Shown here: piece after piece, positions 10,601 through 18,772 of the stretch | Layout: every line of letters begins with the position of its first letter | How positions within the stretch are numbered: the first letter of the stretch is position 1 | Assembly (NCBI GenBank): GCA_030247675.1 | Contig: JAOTRX010000007.1 | Span: 124,001 to 188,000, forward strand | DNA length: 64,000 nucleotides | Reading direction: 5' to 3' | Source of the DNA: Desulforhopalus sp. | GTDB lineage: Bacteria; Desulfobacterota; Desulfobulbia; Desulfobulbales; Desulfocapsaceae | Made by a program: the position numbers and the translations under genes | Notes under the pieces: generated by a model | Database searches by the model: none | Told to the model about the DNA's origin: nothing | What the model saw: the letters and a program-made list of their open reading frames with translations, nothing else

Positions 10601-10667
10601 TGGAGTTGCGAAGGTGGAGGGAGATGAAACCCATGGAGCATTTGCTGAAGGCATCGATCAGCATTGA
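7620..10667 (+). CDS. PEP/pyruvate-binding (PPDK N-terminal type) protein with receiver-like domains
   Basis: 1015 residues; AAGGGG lies five bases before the ATG. Residues ~25-150 look like a response-regulator receiver fold (EILLVSSLYDAF, KFDLVITMPYLGGMDAFG with a possible phospho-Asp). Residues ~170-310 look like a second, divergent one (VIIYVEDSPLYRSLF). From ~429 comes the pyruvate phosphate dikinase/PEP synthase ATP-grasp domain: GGGSMGGKARGLAFM, PLSVRSSSLLEDG, GHYGDYWYPAISG, and EVEIEF followed by FLQIRPMV near 792. The last ~220 residues (GSGRWGSADPFLG) are a conserved tail of unknown role. I see no phosphohistidine swivel or PEP-binding barrel, so it probably does not do the full PEP synthase reaction. 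Confidence 0.85.
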   Translation: MLLDSNEVLADFDPHFKIFHDLMPFKVQEILLVSSLYDAFIMEEDGSLATRLINEYHGLNLSKPPRITRASTATEALNLLDRKKFDLVITMPYLGGMDAFGLGAAIKKVNPNLPVILVAHNIRSTFPEKVDSGWIDKIFLWCCEADLLLAIIKNVEDHRNVDGDTKKAMVRVIIYVEDSPLYRSLFLPLIYSEVVRQTQSVLDESLNERHRILRMRARPRILMATNYEEAMALYQAYKPYVFGVISDARFRRNGVLDNEAGINFLRFVRSEIEDLPLLMVSTENRNRRLAEVIPAIFIDKNSPTIRDEVHGFFLKHLGFGDFIFRLPNETAIGSAANLQEFEEQLRVIPEESLRYHTLRNHFSNWVMARAEVTLARRLHKDYVLNIDNLASIREDLIYKVRTLRKLRQQGVVAKFSAADYDEEIMDFVKIGGGSMGGKARGLAFMWACLQGVQRKDSVLSTHTVTIPKTCVITADGFDAFIEENNLNINHLVPDEQVADMFLDAPLPAWLRQELRAFLQRFDKPLSVRSSSLLEDGHFRPYAGLYSTYFLANNHPDFNERLSQLESAVKLVYASTWFENPIAFTRVAGRAREDSMAVIIQQVAGGHYGDYWYPAISGVAQSRNFYPVMDMRADEGIVHIALGVGKTVVEGEKSLWFSPARAQKLVQFASVDNMLKSSQRQFYALDMTPKGCLQRKNANLVLRNIQDAEAEMPVTMLASTYIAEEDRVRDASLPGPKIMTFAPILKYSGYPLPEILSELLKIGKAGMGGEVEIEFAVHLNRELGKSVLYFLQIRPMVTGGEMADVQISDHEVQQAFCFVSTSLGHGCYTNIADIIYVRQDTFDIARTRQMAEEIGAMNRKLRRDKTPFLLIGSGRWGSADPFLGIPVQWADISGVAAIIEISDSKIKADPSQGTHFFQNITSLGIPYLTLNESVSRAKDRRTDFFDWAWLLSQPIEEEKKYIRHIRLRHPFILKCDGIRAESVLLCQDKNSAGEDGVAKVEGDETHGAFAEGIDQH

Positions 10668-10737
10668 AGCGGTTTTGTGCTGATTGGGTTTTCGCGATGT
10701 TGGCTTTTAAAATAGAAATTTTGCAGATGGTCTCAAC

Positions 10738-11514
10738 ATGAATTGCCAGGCGAGGAAGATGATCGAAGAAGGTGTGAGCTGCGAATACGACGATCGTTGC
10801 AGGAGGGAGTTTCGCTCCTTGCATGCACGGGTACAGCACCTATTCATCGACATTGACATACCCTGTCCCTACGGTTTGCCCTACACGGCGACTTTTCACC
10901 AGGCAACCTTCGCACCGCTTGGCGATCGGGCCATGGAGCTGTTTCTGGCCGCCGGTTACCGGCGGAACGGCAATAATCTCTATAATATGTACTGCCGCGA
11001 GTGTGCAGCCTGTATCCCCATTCGTCTGCACCCCGAGGAGTTTTCGGCCAACCGCAATCAGAGGAGAACCCTTGCCAGGAATCAGGATGTTGTGAAGGCT
11101 CTCTCGCCCTTGCAGCCGACACGAGAAGAGTATCTTCTCTGCGAGAAGTTTCTGCAGACCCGGTATCCCCGAGAAAACAATACGGCTATTGGCTATTTCC
11201 GCGACTTTTTTGTCAATAGTATTGTTAACAGTGCCGAATTGCAGTATCGCGTCGACGGGCGGCTGGTTGGCAGCGCGATTATCGATATTGGTTACAATTG
11301 GATGAACGCTGTGTATTTTTATTTCGATCCCGATGAATCGAAGAGAAGCCTCGGGACCTACAATATCCTCTGTCTTATTGAATTGTGCCGGGAATGGGAT
11401 ATTGAGTTTCTCTACCTTGGCTACTTTATTCCCCCTGTTCCGGCGATGAGCTATAAAGGGAGTTTTCATCCACACTATCTGCTTGTTGACAACAATTGGC
11501 AGCGGAAGGGGTAG
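10738..11514 (+). CDS. bpt: Aspartate/glutamate leucyltransferase (bacterial Ate1/Bpt type)
   Basis: 258 residues. Bpt adds leucine from Leu-tRNA to N-terminal Asp/Glu, marking proteins for ClpAPS (N-degron pathway). Visible are the N-terminal CPYGLPYTATF, the conserved Cys-rich YCRECAACIPIRL, FSANRNQRRTLARN, and the GNAT-like C-terminal half with YFYFDPDESKRSLGTYNIL, LYLGYFI and MSYKGSFHPHYLL. An in-frame ATG at 10759 is an alternative start. No clp genes are nearby. Arginyl rather than leucyl specificity cannot be ruled out from sequence alone. Confidence 0.88.
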   Translation: MNCQARKMIEEGVSCEYDDRCRREFRSLHARVQHLFIDIDIPCPYGLPYTATFHQATFAPLGDRAMELFLAAGYRRNGNNLYNMYCRECAACIPIRLHPEEFSANRNQRRTLARNQDVVKALSPLQPTREEYLLCEKFLQTRYPRENNTAIGYFRDFFVNSIVNSAELQYRVDGRLVGSAIIDIGYNWMNAVYFYFDPDESKRSLGTYNILCLIELCREWDIEFLYLGYFIPPVPAMSYKGSFHPHYLLVDNNWQRKG

Positions 11515-11553
11515 TCGAGAAAGATGGTTGATCGTTTACGGTAACTTGCAGAG

Positions 11554-12591
11554 ATGACAAATAATAATGAGCTAAATCCTTCGGGGGCGAGACAGTGGTG
11601 GGAGGCACAGGGCGATGGAACTGTGCGCTGCGGCCTCTGCGCCCATCAGTGTTGCCTGCGGGATGGCCAGCGGGGCATATGCGGCGTACGGATCGGCAGA
11701 AAGGGCCGGATCGACAGCCTCGTCTACGGGCGGGTGGTTGCCGAGCATATCGATCCGATCGAAAAGAAACCGATTTTTCATATGCTGCCGGGAAGTCTTT
11801 CCTACTCAATTGCCACATTTGGGTGCAATTTCCGCTGCATGCATTGCCAGAATGCCGGCATATCTCAAGTGTCCCGCGATATGGCTGTCGATAATTCAGG
11901 AACTTACAGAAGTCCCGACGAGATAGTTGCTTTGGCCTTGGCCGGTGGATGTCAATCGGTTAGTTACACCTATGTCGAACCGACAGTCTTCTTCGAATAT
12001 GCCTATGACTGCTGTTTGACGGCATCTGCCGGTGGGCTAAAGAACGTCTTTGTATCCAACGGGTACATGACAAAAGAGGTTATTGCGCGGCTAACAATGG
12101 TGCTGACCGCTATAAATATCGATCTAAAATCTTTTAGTAACGACTTTTATAAAAAAATCTGCGGCGCGCGGTTGTCGCCTGTTTTGGATGCAATAGGCCT
12201 TTGCAGGGATGTCGGGATTTGGGTTGAGGTGACGACTCTCGTTATTCCGGGTTTAAACGACAGCGATGAAGAGCTCAAGGGCATTGCATCCTTTTTGGCA
12301 AAGATCGATCCTTCTATTCCCTGGCATGTTTCCGGATATCACCCTGCCTACCGCATGGCAGCCCCACCTACGCCGGAGGCGACTCTCCGGAGGGCTCAGG
12401 CCATCGGACTGGATCAAGGCTTGCACTATGTGTATACGGGCAACAGGCCGGGGTCCGGAGGTGAGGATACCTATTGCCCGGGCTGTGGCCTTGTAGTGAT
12501 CTCGCGAAAAGGTTTTCGGGTAGCGGCCAATCGGCTTATTGCTGGGGCTTGCCCACAATGTGGGACATATATCAACGGTGTTTGGCGGTAG
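11554..12591 (+). CDS. amrS: AmmeMemoRadiSam system radical SAM enzyme
   Basis: 345 residues. The N-terminal region has a cysteine-rich stretch (CGLCAHQCCLRDGQRGICGVR), then the radical SAM motif FGCNFRCMHCQN (CX3CX2C) at about residues 90-98. VSNGYMTKEV, AINIDLKSF and the C-terminal CPQCGTYINGVWR are typical of AmrS, related to pyruvate formate-lyase activating enzymes. The family co-occurs with AMMECR1 and MEMO proteins, which are not in this window; their joint function is unknown. Stop is 10 bases from the convergent membrane-protein gene. Confidence 0.9.
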   Translation: MTNNNELNPSGARQWWEAQGDGTVRCGLCAHQCCLRDGQRGICGVRIGRKGRIDSLVYGRVVAEHIDPIEKKPIFHMLPGSLSYSIATFGCNFRCMHCQNAGISQVSRDMAVDNSGTYRSPDEIVALALAGGCQSVSYTYVEPTVFFEYAYDCCLTASAGGLKNVFVSNGYMTKEVIARLTMVLTAINIDLKSFSNDFYKKICGARLSPVLDAIGLCRDVGIWVEVTTLVIPGLNDSDEELKGIASFLAKIDPSIPWHVSGYHPAYRMAAPPTPEATLRRAQAIGLDQGLHYVYTGNRPGSGGEDTYCPGCGLVVISRKGFRVAANRLIAGACPQCGTYINGVWR

Positions 12592-12600
12592 CCGTGATGG

Positions 12601-13461
12601 TTATTTTGTCCCGGAGTTCTTGAGGAAAAGAGTCCGGCTGACCAAGGTGAGGAGGATTGCAAAGAGTGCCGCCGTGATTCCAAGCAATACGTTATAGAAA
12701 GGTGGCGCTGCCAGGGCCAGGCGGATTATTAGGGTCGACAAGGCAAAACCCGAGTTGCGAAAAACGGCATAAAAAGATGGTTGAAAACACTGGGAAATGA
12801 GAACGACAAGGACATCCGTCAATATCAACAGTGTGTAGAATTCGTGGAAAAAGTCACTGCCTGCTGTACCCCGGATCGTAGCAAAAACATTGAAGATTCC
12901 CATCATTGTAAAAATAGTCAGGAGAACCAGGGCTATCCCCTTTTTTGCAGCAACGAAGCCATAGAGATCTCCCGGGCGCATTTTCTCGTCGGATGCCCGA
13001 TGGTGTATGAGATAGTAATACCCTAGCAGGGCAAATATCAGCAGTGCACCAAATCCGTCGGAGAGAATACGTAATACCGCCTGTTGATTGCCGGCAAATG
13101 TGATTGGTTCCGGGAAATAGGACAATTCTTTAAAGGCATTTCTAAGCAGAATGAGAGAAAGAATTTCAAATTGTTTGCCGACAGACCGGCTGAAAGAACA
13201 GGGGATGGTGAAGATGAGGCTGATGACCTCGATAATGAGAACGACGGTAAAGGCACCTTGTACAGCAAAGAAATGATTTCTAGGAATAGATGGGGCAAGA
13301 GCAGCGGGGAGAAGGCCACGGCGATTGAGCTCAATGCATATCAAGCTCAGCAGAAAAAAAAGTACGAGAGCAATGGAGATCTTTTTATCGATCTTTTCGT
13401 GTTCCCAAAGGTGATGTAAGGGATCGAAAATATAGGTAATATACTTGTATAGAAAGTTCAT
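12601..13461 (-). CDS. Polytopic membrane protein of unknown function
   Basis: 286 residues from ATG 13461; the frame allows a start 15 codons upstream, but this one gives a sensible N-terminus (MNFLYKYITYIFDPLHHLWE). About seven hydrophobic helices are visible: around residues 29-47 (ISIALVLFFLLSLICIEL), 66-90, 128-148, 172-195, 203-222 and two in the last 60 residues. No catalytic motif or family signature is recognised. It is convergent with amrS and followed upstream by a PilZ gene on the same strand, 280 bases away. Confidence 0.7.
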   Translation of the reverse strand: MNFLYKYITYIFDPLHHLWEHEKIDKKISIALVLFFLLSLICIELNRRGLLPAALAPSIPRNHFFAVQGAFTVVLIIEVISLIFTIPCSFSRSVGKQFEILSLILLRNAFKELSYFPEPITFAGNQQAVLRILSDGFGALLIFALLGYYYLIHHRASDEKMRPGDLYGFVAAKKGIALVLLTIFTMMGIFNVFATIRGTAGSDFFHEFYTLLILTDVLVVLISQCFQPSFYAVFRNSGFALSTLIIRLALAAPPFYNVLLGITAALFAILLTLVSRTLFLKNSGTK

Positions 13462-13741
13462 CGGTTCTTTGGAAGGGTGTGTGATAGGAGAACTTAAGGT
13501 GCGCAATGGGTCTTGTTCCTACCACAAATTGATGGCAATGGCAATTTTACTGGAAATATTTTTGGATTGTATTGGATAGAACAATGGCTTTGCCTTATTT
13601 CTATGACAAAAGCCTCGTCTTCGGCATTTCTTCCCGCGATGCGCGATGAACGCGGACGGCTGTCCGGCCAATTGAGCTGATTGAACGCAAACAGATGACT
13701 TTTCAGAAAGTGAAGAAAAATACCGCTCTTCCCGCTTGTGG

Positions 13742-14083
13742 TTAGATAGAGATATCTCCCCACACATCGTCCCTTGGTGGTTCGTAATTCATTACAAATT
13801 CGGTCCATCCCCAGGGGGCGTTGGTGATTTCGATACCAACCATTTTGCAGGCCGGCAGACGAACGCTCCACCTTGGTCTTGCCTTCATCTTGAAGTTTTT
13901 CCCCTTGCCGGTAACAACGATTGAAATGCGCTTCGCATTGTCATCGAACCGCTTTGAAATATTTTCAACCTTCATTCCGAAACGGGAAAGGTCACTAATC
14001 GTGCCGCTGAAAAAACCCAAACCATCCGAAATATCCACGTCCAAGTTGTTGATTTCCATTCGTTGATGCCGTCGTTTTTCCAT
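13742..14083 (-). CDS. PilZ-domain protein (putative c-di-GMP receptor)
   Basis: 113 residues from ATG 14083 with AAGGA 11 bases upstream; a GTG at 14122 is a possible earlier start. The PilZ signature is present: the arginine switch RRHQRME at residues 3-9, followed by ISDLSRFGMKV (D/NxSxxG). The rest is a short beta-barrel (AKRISIVVTG, ARPRWSVRLPACKMVGIEI). It probably binds cyclic di-GMP as a single-domain adaptor; the partner is unknown. Free-standing between a membrane protein and rarA. Confidence 0.85.
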   Translation of the reverse strand: MEKRRHQRMEINNLDVDISDGLGFFSGTISDLSRFGMKVENISKRFDDNAKRISIVVTGKGKNFKMKARPRWSVRLPACKMVGIEITNAPWGWTEFVMNYEPPRDDVWGDISI

Positions 14084-14266
14084 TTTGTTTCGTTTCCTTG
14101 TGGTAGAAAAATGTTTCTTCACACATAACGAAGACCAGAATCACAGACAACCGTTAAGCAAAACCTGAGGAAAGTGTATCTGGTTCTCTGGAAAAAACAA
14201 GGGTGGTTGTGCGATTATTTGTGGTCAGGAATGCGGCGCAAGAAAAATGTTAGGAAATCCCGATGG

Positions 14267-15601
14267 TTAGTCGTTTGGCGGGTCATTTTTCTCTTGCAGT
14301 TGAGCGTCTCTCAGGCGTTTCCACCAATCGAGTCGCTTTTGTATCTCTTTTTCGAACCCGAAAGGTGAGGGGGAATAGTAAGCTTTTTCCGGAAAGGCAT
14401 CGGGAAAATACTTTTGATAGCTGTAATGATTGTCAAAATCATGAGAATAGCGATACCCCTTGTTATAGCCTAGGTCTTCCATAAGTTTGGTCGGGGCATT
14501 GCGAATTGCCAAAGGTACTTTTAGGTGACTCGTTTTTCCAGCGTCATCCTTGGCGGCTAGGTATGCAGTTTCCAGGGCGTTACTTTTAGGGGCGGTGGCG
14601 AGATAAACCGTTGCCTGACAGAGTGCAACTGCCGCATCCGGCATCCCGAGGAAATGAACTGCATCTTTTGCCGCCAAAGATTGTACCAGTGCCTGGGGGT
14701 CGGCAAGGCCTATGTCTTCCGAGGCGATTCGCACCAATCTTCTGGCGAGATATAAAGGTGTCTCGCCACCTTCCAGCATTCTCGCAAGCCAATACAGAGC
14801 AGCCTGGGGATCGCTGCCGCGGATAGATTTCTGAAATGCTGAAATCAAATTGTAATGTTCTTCTCCGTTTTTATCATAGAACAAACATCTGGTATTGGTG
14901 GCCTTTTCCATGGCCTCTAAGGTGATAGTGTCCCCTGTCTCGGCATTTCTACAAACCATTTCCAAATCGTTTAGAGCCTTTCTAGCGTCACCTCCGGCTT
15001 TTTCCGCGATGAACTGAAGAACAGGGCCCTCACATGTCAGATGTTTGGGAACCAAGGATACTGCACGGTGGAGTATTTTGTGTAGATTTTCTACAGACAA
15101 TGGTTCAAGGACAAATACGTGACATCTGGAGAGAAGGGCTGGGATAACCTCAAAAGATGGGTTCTCGGTGGTTGTCCCTATAAGCGTTACTGCACCTGAC
15201 TCAACATAGGGTAGAAAGGCATCCTGTTGAGCTTTGTTAAATCGGTGTATTTCATCAACAAAAACTATCGTTTTGCGATTTTCATAAGAATGACGGTGTG
15301 CCGCCTTCTCCATAAGGCCTTTTACTTCGGCTATCTTGCTGAGTACGGCACTGCAGGAGCAGAAGGTGTGTTTGGTTTTTTTTTCAATGAGCCTGGCGAT
15401 GGTGGTCTTGCCGGAGCCCGGTGGCCCCCAAAGAATGAAGGAGCCATATTGATCGTTCTCAATCATCTGGCGAAGTGAGAAGCCGGGGGTGAGGAGCTGG
15501 TCTTGGCCAAAGAGATCTTCAATTTCTATTGGCCGCGCTTTTTCCGCTAGTGGTACTTCCGGTGAATGGCCGGTTTCCTCGAAAACTGAAACTTGTCGCA
15601 T
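14267..15601 (-). CDS. rarA: Replication-associated recombination protein A (AAA+ ATPase)
   Basis: 444 residues, matching RarA/MgsA/WRNIP1 length. The N-terminus carries EKARPIEIEDLFGQDQLL, the Walker A GPPGSGKTT at about 59-67, Walker B VFVDEIHRFNKAQQD, sensor 1 IGTTTENPSFE and arginine finger LLSRCHVF. The C-terminal half has the tetramerisation and clamp-loader-like domains (RGSDPQAALYWLARMLEGGE, RLVRIASEDIGLADP, SHDFDNHYSYQKYFPD). RarA acts at stalled replication forks with SSB and RecA. Monocistronic. Confidence 0.96.
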   Translation of the reverse strand: MRQVSVFEETGHSPEVPLAEKARPIEIEDLFGQDQLLTPGFSLRQMIENDQYGSFILWGPPGSGKTTIARLIEKKTKHTFCSCSAVLSKIAEVKGLMEKAAHRHSYENRKTIVFVDEIHRFNKAQQDAFLPYVESGAVTLIGTTTENPSFEVIPALLSRCHVFVLEPLSVENLHKILHRAVSLVPKHLTCEGPVLQFIAEKAGGDARKALNDLEMVCRNAETGDTITLEAMEKATNTRCLFYDKNGEEHYNLISAFQKSIRGSDPQAALYWLARMLEGGETPLYLARRLVRIASEDIGLADPQALVQSLAAKDAVHFLGMPDAAVALCQATVYLATAPKSNALETAYLAAKDDAGKTSHLKVPLAIRNAPTKLMEDLGYNKGYRYSHDFDNHYSYQKYFPDAFPEKAYYSPSPFGFEKEIQKRLDWWKRLRDAQLQEKNDPPND

Positions 15602-16380
15602 GGCTGCCTCGTCTTAGCGCTTTGTTAGGATGGGGTGCTGCAAGTATATCTGGCTTGTTCGAATAACCGAAGCAATGCTTTTTTGTCAGACTCTACAGTA
15701 ATATGTAATGGAAAACAGTCGAGAGGAAATTATGGGTTCCCAAGAGGTTATAGGCAAACATCTGTTATTATGGGAAGAGAGTGACGTTTAAAAGTGAACT
15801 ATTAAATACTATGCATCTTTTTTGAAAAATGCTCGTTTCACGGGGAATTCTGGCAATTTTATAAGTGCTGCATGGCAAATGATGAATGAGAGGAGGGAAA
15901 ACGCATGGTGAAGCAATTTGCATACCTGTGGAAAAATCGAATTTGCCAGCAATGTCTTTAAGCTAAACCTCCAAACAAAAAGAAGAAGTATGTGTAGAAT
16001 AGACCAGGGCAACTGCTTTGATGGTTTTGAAAATGCTTGCTGACGCCGTCAAATCCTTCTTTCCTTGCATTTGCTGAAATAATAAAGGAGGCGAGATAAC
16101 TGATAAATGTTCGTAAATATAGTAATATATAACTTTATGCGCACCGGATTATTTTTTCTGCTTACCTTGATGTAGGAGGGCGGTTGAGTTATAATTATTA
16201 AACGCGCCGTGTATGATGTGGCTTGCGTTATCACGCGGGGAAAACACTTAGATAAGGTGGTGGGGGTATGCGGGTGGATTCTTGCCGAAGAGTGCGGAAA
16301 GCATCTGGTTTTAATGTGGTATTGCGCCCACTCTCTCTTCTGTTTCTTTTTTCGCGGTCTCCCCAATCCGAATCGAATAT
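15602..16380. other. AT-rich non-coding region
   Basis: About 780 bases with only short, low-quality reading frames on both strands (none has a ribosome-binding site plus protein-like composition). No tRNA, hairpin terminator or repeat family was recognised. It marks the left boundary of the AT-richer segment that carries the surface-fibre genes. Confidence 0.5.
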
Positions 16381-16665
16381 CAAAAAGGTTGTTCCGAACA
16401 GTCCCACCAAGCTAGACAAAGTTGTTAATGCTGCAATACTGAGATCAGTAGCGGTTCAAGATACAATATTCAGTGATGCGGTGGTGAGTTTCGCCGGCAA
16501 CAATATCAAATTCAACCAAGTTGAGGCACTTTGAACAAAAGAGCAGAGGAAGGCGTTGTGGTGAATGCCGGCATTGGTTTTCGGACCGTTAAGGTAGATA
16601 TGGATAATGAGATTCAGGGAAATGATGCCGATGGAGTTTTGTTGATAAAAACTAAGATTAGTTAA
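16381..16665 (+). pseudogene. Possible frameshifted remnant of a small beta-rich exported protein
   Basis: Two adjacent reading frames look protein-like and read on from each other. In one, from 16381 to the TGA at 16531-16533, the translation includes VVSFAGNNIKFNQVEAL. In the +1 frame, from about 16528 to TAA at 16663-16665, it includes EEGVVVNAGIGF and DMDNEIQGNDADG. Both halves share the Asn/Gly/Val-rich, alternating character of the downstream repeat protein, and a single-base shift would join them. No credible start or signal peptide precedes them. It could be a decayed fibre subunit or a chance pattern. Confidence 0.35.
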
Positions 16666-16812
16666 TCAGTTGGGATCGCCTGTGAGTTTTGGGCAAAATA
16701 TAAATATTGCAACGGGAGGGCACGCTTAAATAAAAACTCAGTAGTATTATTGTCGGGAATATGTGTATCGTTGAGCAATTAACCAAAACATATAAAACAG
16801 AGGGCACACATC

Positions 16813-18219
16813 ATGAAAAAAACACTGGTAGTTAGCGCACTGGGTTTGGTAATGGCGATGGGTATTTCCACCGGTTGTTGGGCCGCATCTCAAATTGATG
16901 GCAAAGTAACCAATACCGGGACGGTTGAGCAGGCTGCCAATATTGCCATTGGCGAGGACAATAAGGCTGCCATGGGATCTGTCAGTATTAAGGACTCAAC
17001 TGTAGGTAAAACGGGTGTTGTAACAAATAAATCAGATGTCAAGCAGGCTGCCAATATCGCCATCGGCAAAGGCAATGAGGCCAATATGGGTTCTGTCAGC
17101 ATGAAGAACGCGAAGGTTGATGGCAAGTTGACCAACACCTCTAAAGTTGAGCAGGCTGCAAATATAGCCATTGGTGAGAACAATAAGGCCAATATGGGCT
17201 CTGTCAGTATGGAAGGCGGTTCGATTGGGAAGACCGGTGTGGTCACCAATAAATCAGACGTGAAACAAGCCGCGAATATTGCTATCGGTAAAGGTAACGA
17301 AGCCAACATGGGTTCCGTCAACATGAAAAACGCTAAAGTTGATGGCAAGTTGACTAATACCTCTAAAGTTGAGCAGGCCGCAAATATTGCTATCGGTGAG
17401 AATAATAAAGCCAATATGGGCTCCGTGAACATGGAGGGTGGTTCTATTGGCAAGACTGGTGTGGTGACGAATAAGTCCGATGTGAAACAAGCCGCCAACA
17501 TCGCCATCGGCAAAGGCAACGAAGCCAACATGGGTTCCGTTAATTTGAAAAATGCCAAGGTTGACGGTAAATTGACCAACACTTCTGATGTTAAACAGGC
17601 CGCAAATATTGCCATTGGTGAGAATAACAAAGCCAATATGGGTTCTGTGAACATGGAAGGTGGTTCGATAGGCAAAACCGGATCGGTAACCAATAAATCA
17701 ACTGTTGAGCAGGCTGCCAACATCGCTATTGGCAAGGGTAACGAAGCGAACATGGGCTCTATCAACATGAAGAATGCCAACGTTGATGGTAAATTAACCA
17801 ACACCTCTACGGTTAAGCAGGCCGCGAACATTGCCATTGGTGAGAATAACAAAGCCAATATGGGCTCTGTAAATATGGAAGGTGGCGGGATAGGTAAAAC
17901 CGGATCGGTAACCAATAAATCAACTGTTGAGCAGGCTGCCAATATCGCTATTGGCAAAGGCAACGAAGCTAACATGGGCTCCATCAACATGAAAAATGCC
18001 AAGGTTGATGGCAAGGTTTCCAACACCTCCACTGTCAAGCAGGCTGCTAATATCGCCATTGGCGAAAACAACAAGGCGAACATGGGTTCTATTGACCTCA
18101 AGAACGCTAATGTTGGTAAAACAGGTGTTATTACCAATAAATCTGACGTTAAACAAGCCGCGAATATTGCCATCGGTAAAGGCAATGAGGCGAGTATGGG
18201 TTCGGTTACTGTAGAATAA
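16813..18219 (+). CDS. Secreted repeat protein: twelve 37-residue curli-like repeats (putative fibre subunit)
   Basis: 468 residues with AGAGGG upstream of the ATG. A 25-residue Sec signal peptide (ending GCWAA) is followed by twelve repeats, each holding the invariant core QAANIAIG. Two variants alternate. Form A reads VxQAANIAIGENNKANMGSV and form B reads VKQAANIAIGKGNEANMGS, with spacers ending GKTG or VDGK, giving a 74-residue (222 bp) higher-order period. Gln, Asn, Ala, Gly and Met/Ser recur at fixed positions, as in curlin-type amyloid repeats, suggesting stacked beta-strand turns. It is followed by a CsgG-like secretion gene. I infer an extracellular fibre subunit; amyloid formation is untested, and a beta-helical adhesin is the alternative. 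Confidence 0.8.
   Translation: MKKTLVVSALGLVMAMGISTGCWAASQIDGKVTNTGTVEQAANIAIGEDNKAAMGSVSIKDSTVGKTGVVTNKSDVKQAANIAIGKGNEANMGSVSMKNAKVDGKLTNTSKVEQAANIAIGENNKANMGSVSMEGGSIGKTGVVTNKSDVKQAANIAIGKGNEANMGSVNMKNAKVDGKLTNTSKVEQAANIAIGENNKANMGSVNMEGGSIGKTGVVTNKSDVKQAANIAIGKGNEANMGSVNLKNAKVDGKLTNTSDVKQAANIAIGENNKANMGSVNMEGGSIGKTGSVTNKSTVEQAANIAIGKGNEANMGSINMKNANVDGKLTNTSTVKQAANIAIGENNKANMGSVNMEGGGIGKTGSVTNKSTVEQAANIAIGKGNEANMGSINMKNAKVDGKVSNTSTVKQAANIAIGENNKANMGSIDLKNANVGKTGVITNKSDVKQAANIAIGKGNEASMGSVTVE
17120..18192 (+). repeat. Tandem 222-bp coding repeat (two 37-codon variants)
   Basis: DNA-level reflection of the A/B protein repeats, with about five full pairs. Copies differ at many third positions (for example gccaatatcgccatcggc versus gcaaatattgctatcggt), so the protein is more conserved than the DNA. 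That points to purifying selection on the repeat core rather than very recent duplication. Confidence 0.75.
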
Positions 18220-18242
18220 CTGAATCGTTTTGTGGGAAACAT

Positions 18243-18292
18243 CAGGAGCCTTTTATTGCTTATCATTAAAAGATTCGTGAGGAAGGCTCCTG
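18243..18292 (+). promoter_or_regulatory. Inverted repeat between repeat-protein gene and small companion
   Basis: CAGGAGCCTT at 18243-18252 pairs with AAGGCTCCTG at 18283-18292 across a 30-base loop. There is no strong U-tract after it, so it is more likely a processing/attenuation hairpin that lowers expression of distal genes than a full terminator. Confidence 0.45.
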
Positions 18293-18364
18293 GTGGAAAG
18301 ATAGATCCTTTGGTGACAGTTACCTAGATTTTCAAGTATATTTATGCCAAACGAGAGACACGAT

Positions 18365-18718
18365 ATGAAAACTACACAAGTTTTTTTCCTGATGGCAATT
18401 TCCTCCTTTGTAGCTTTGCCGGGGCTAGTTTTGGCTGAAGGCGGGACAAGTGCGGATTTGGACGACGGTATTTCCAAATTTACTGAAGATGGCATTGATA
18501 AGTATGACGAGATGGGGAAGCCGGACCAAAACATTAAATTTATTGTTATGAATGCCAAGAGCAAGGCTAATATTATTAAAGGCAACAAAGACGATGTGTC
18601 AGGTAAGACAGGCGGTGCAAACATGAACAGTGTGGTCATGGGTGCTGGGAGTAAAGTAAAGGGAGATATTTATATTATCGATCAAAGCAAAGGCCCTAAG
18701 ACGAATATTTCTGAGTAA
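18365..18718 (+). CDS. Small exported companion of the repeat protein (putative minor subunit/nucleator)
   Basis: 117 residues from ATG 18365. A signal peptide (MKTTQVFFLMAISSFVALPG, cut near LVLAEG) is followed by an acidic segment (SADLDDGISKF, GIDKYDEMG) and then a region that echoes the repeat protein: IVMNAKSKANIIKGN and GANMNSVVMGAGSKVKGD compare with GNEANMGSVNMKNAKVDGK. The shared ANMxSVxM pattern and position right after the major repeat gene suggest a minor subunit or nucleator, as CsgB is to CsgA. That is inference; no family is recognised. Confidence 0.65.
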   Translation: MKTTQVFFLMAISSFVALPGLVLAEGGTSADLDDGISKFTEDGIDKYDEMGKPDQNIKFIVMNAKSKANIIKGNKDDVSGKTGGANMNSVVMGAGSKVKGDIYIIDQSKGPKTNISE

Positions 18719-18772
18719 GTGATCGGGCGTGTTTGGATTAATGCTATTCCTCAACATATTGGACAACTAAAT

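Noticed and set aside
16890..18266. 458-codon open frame antisense to the repeat protein
   Set aside because: It exists because the repeated coding sequence happens to lack stops on the complement; it has no signal or start context and mirrors the sense repeat exactly.
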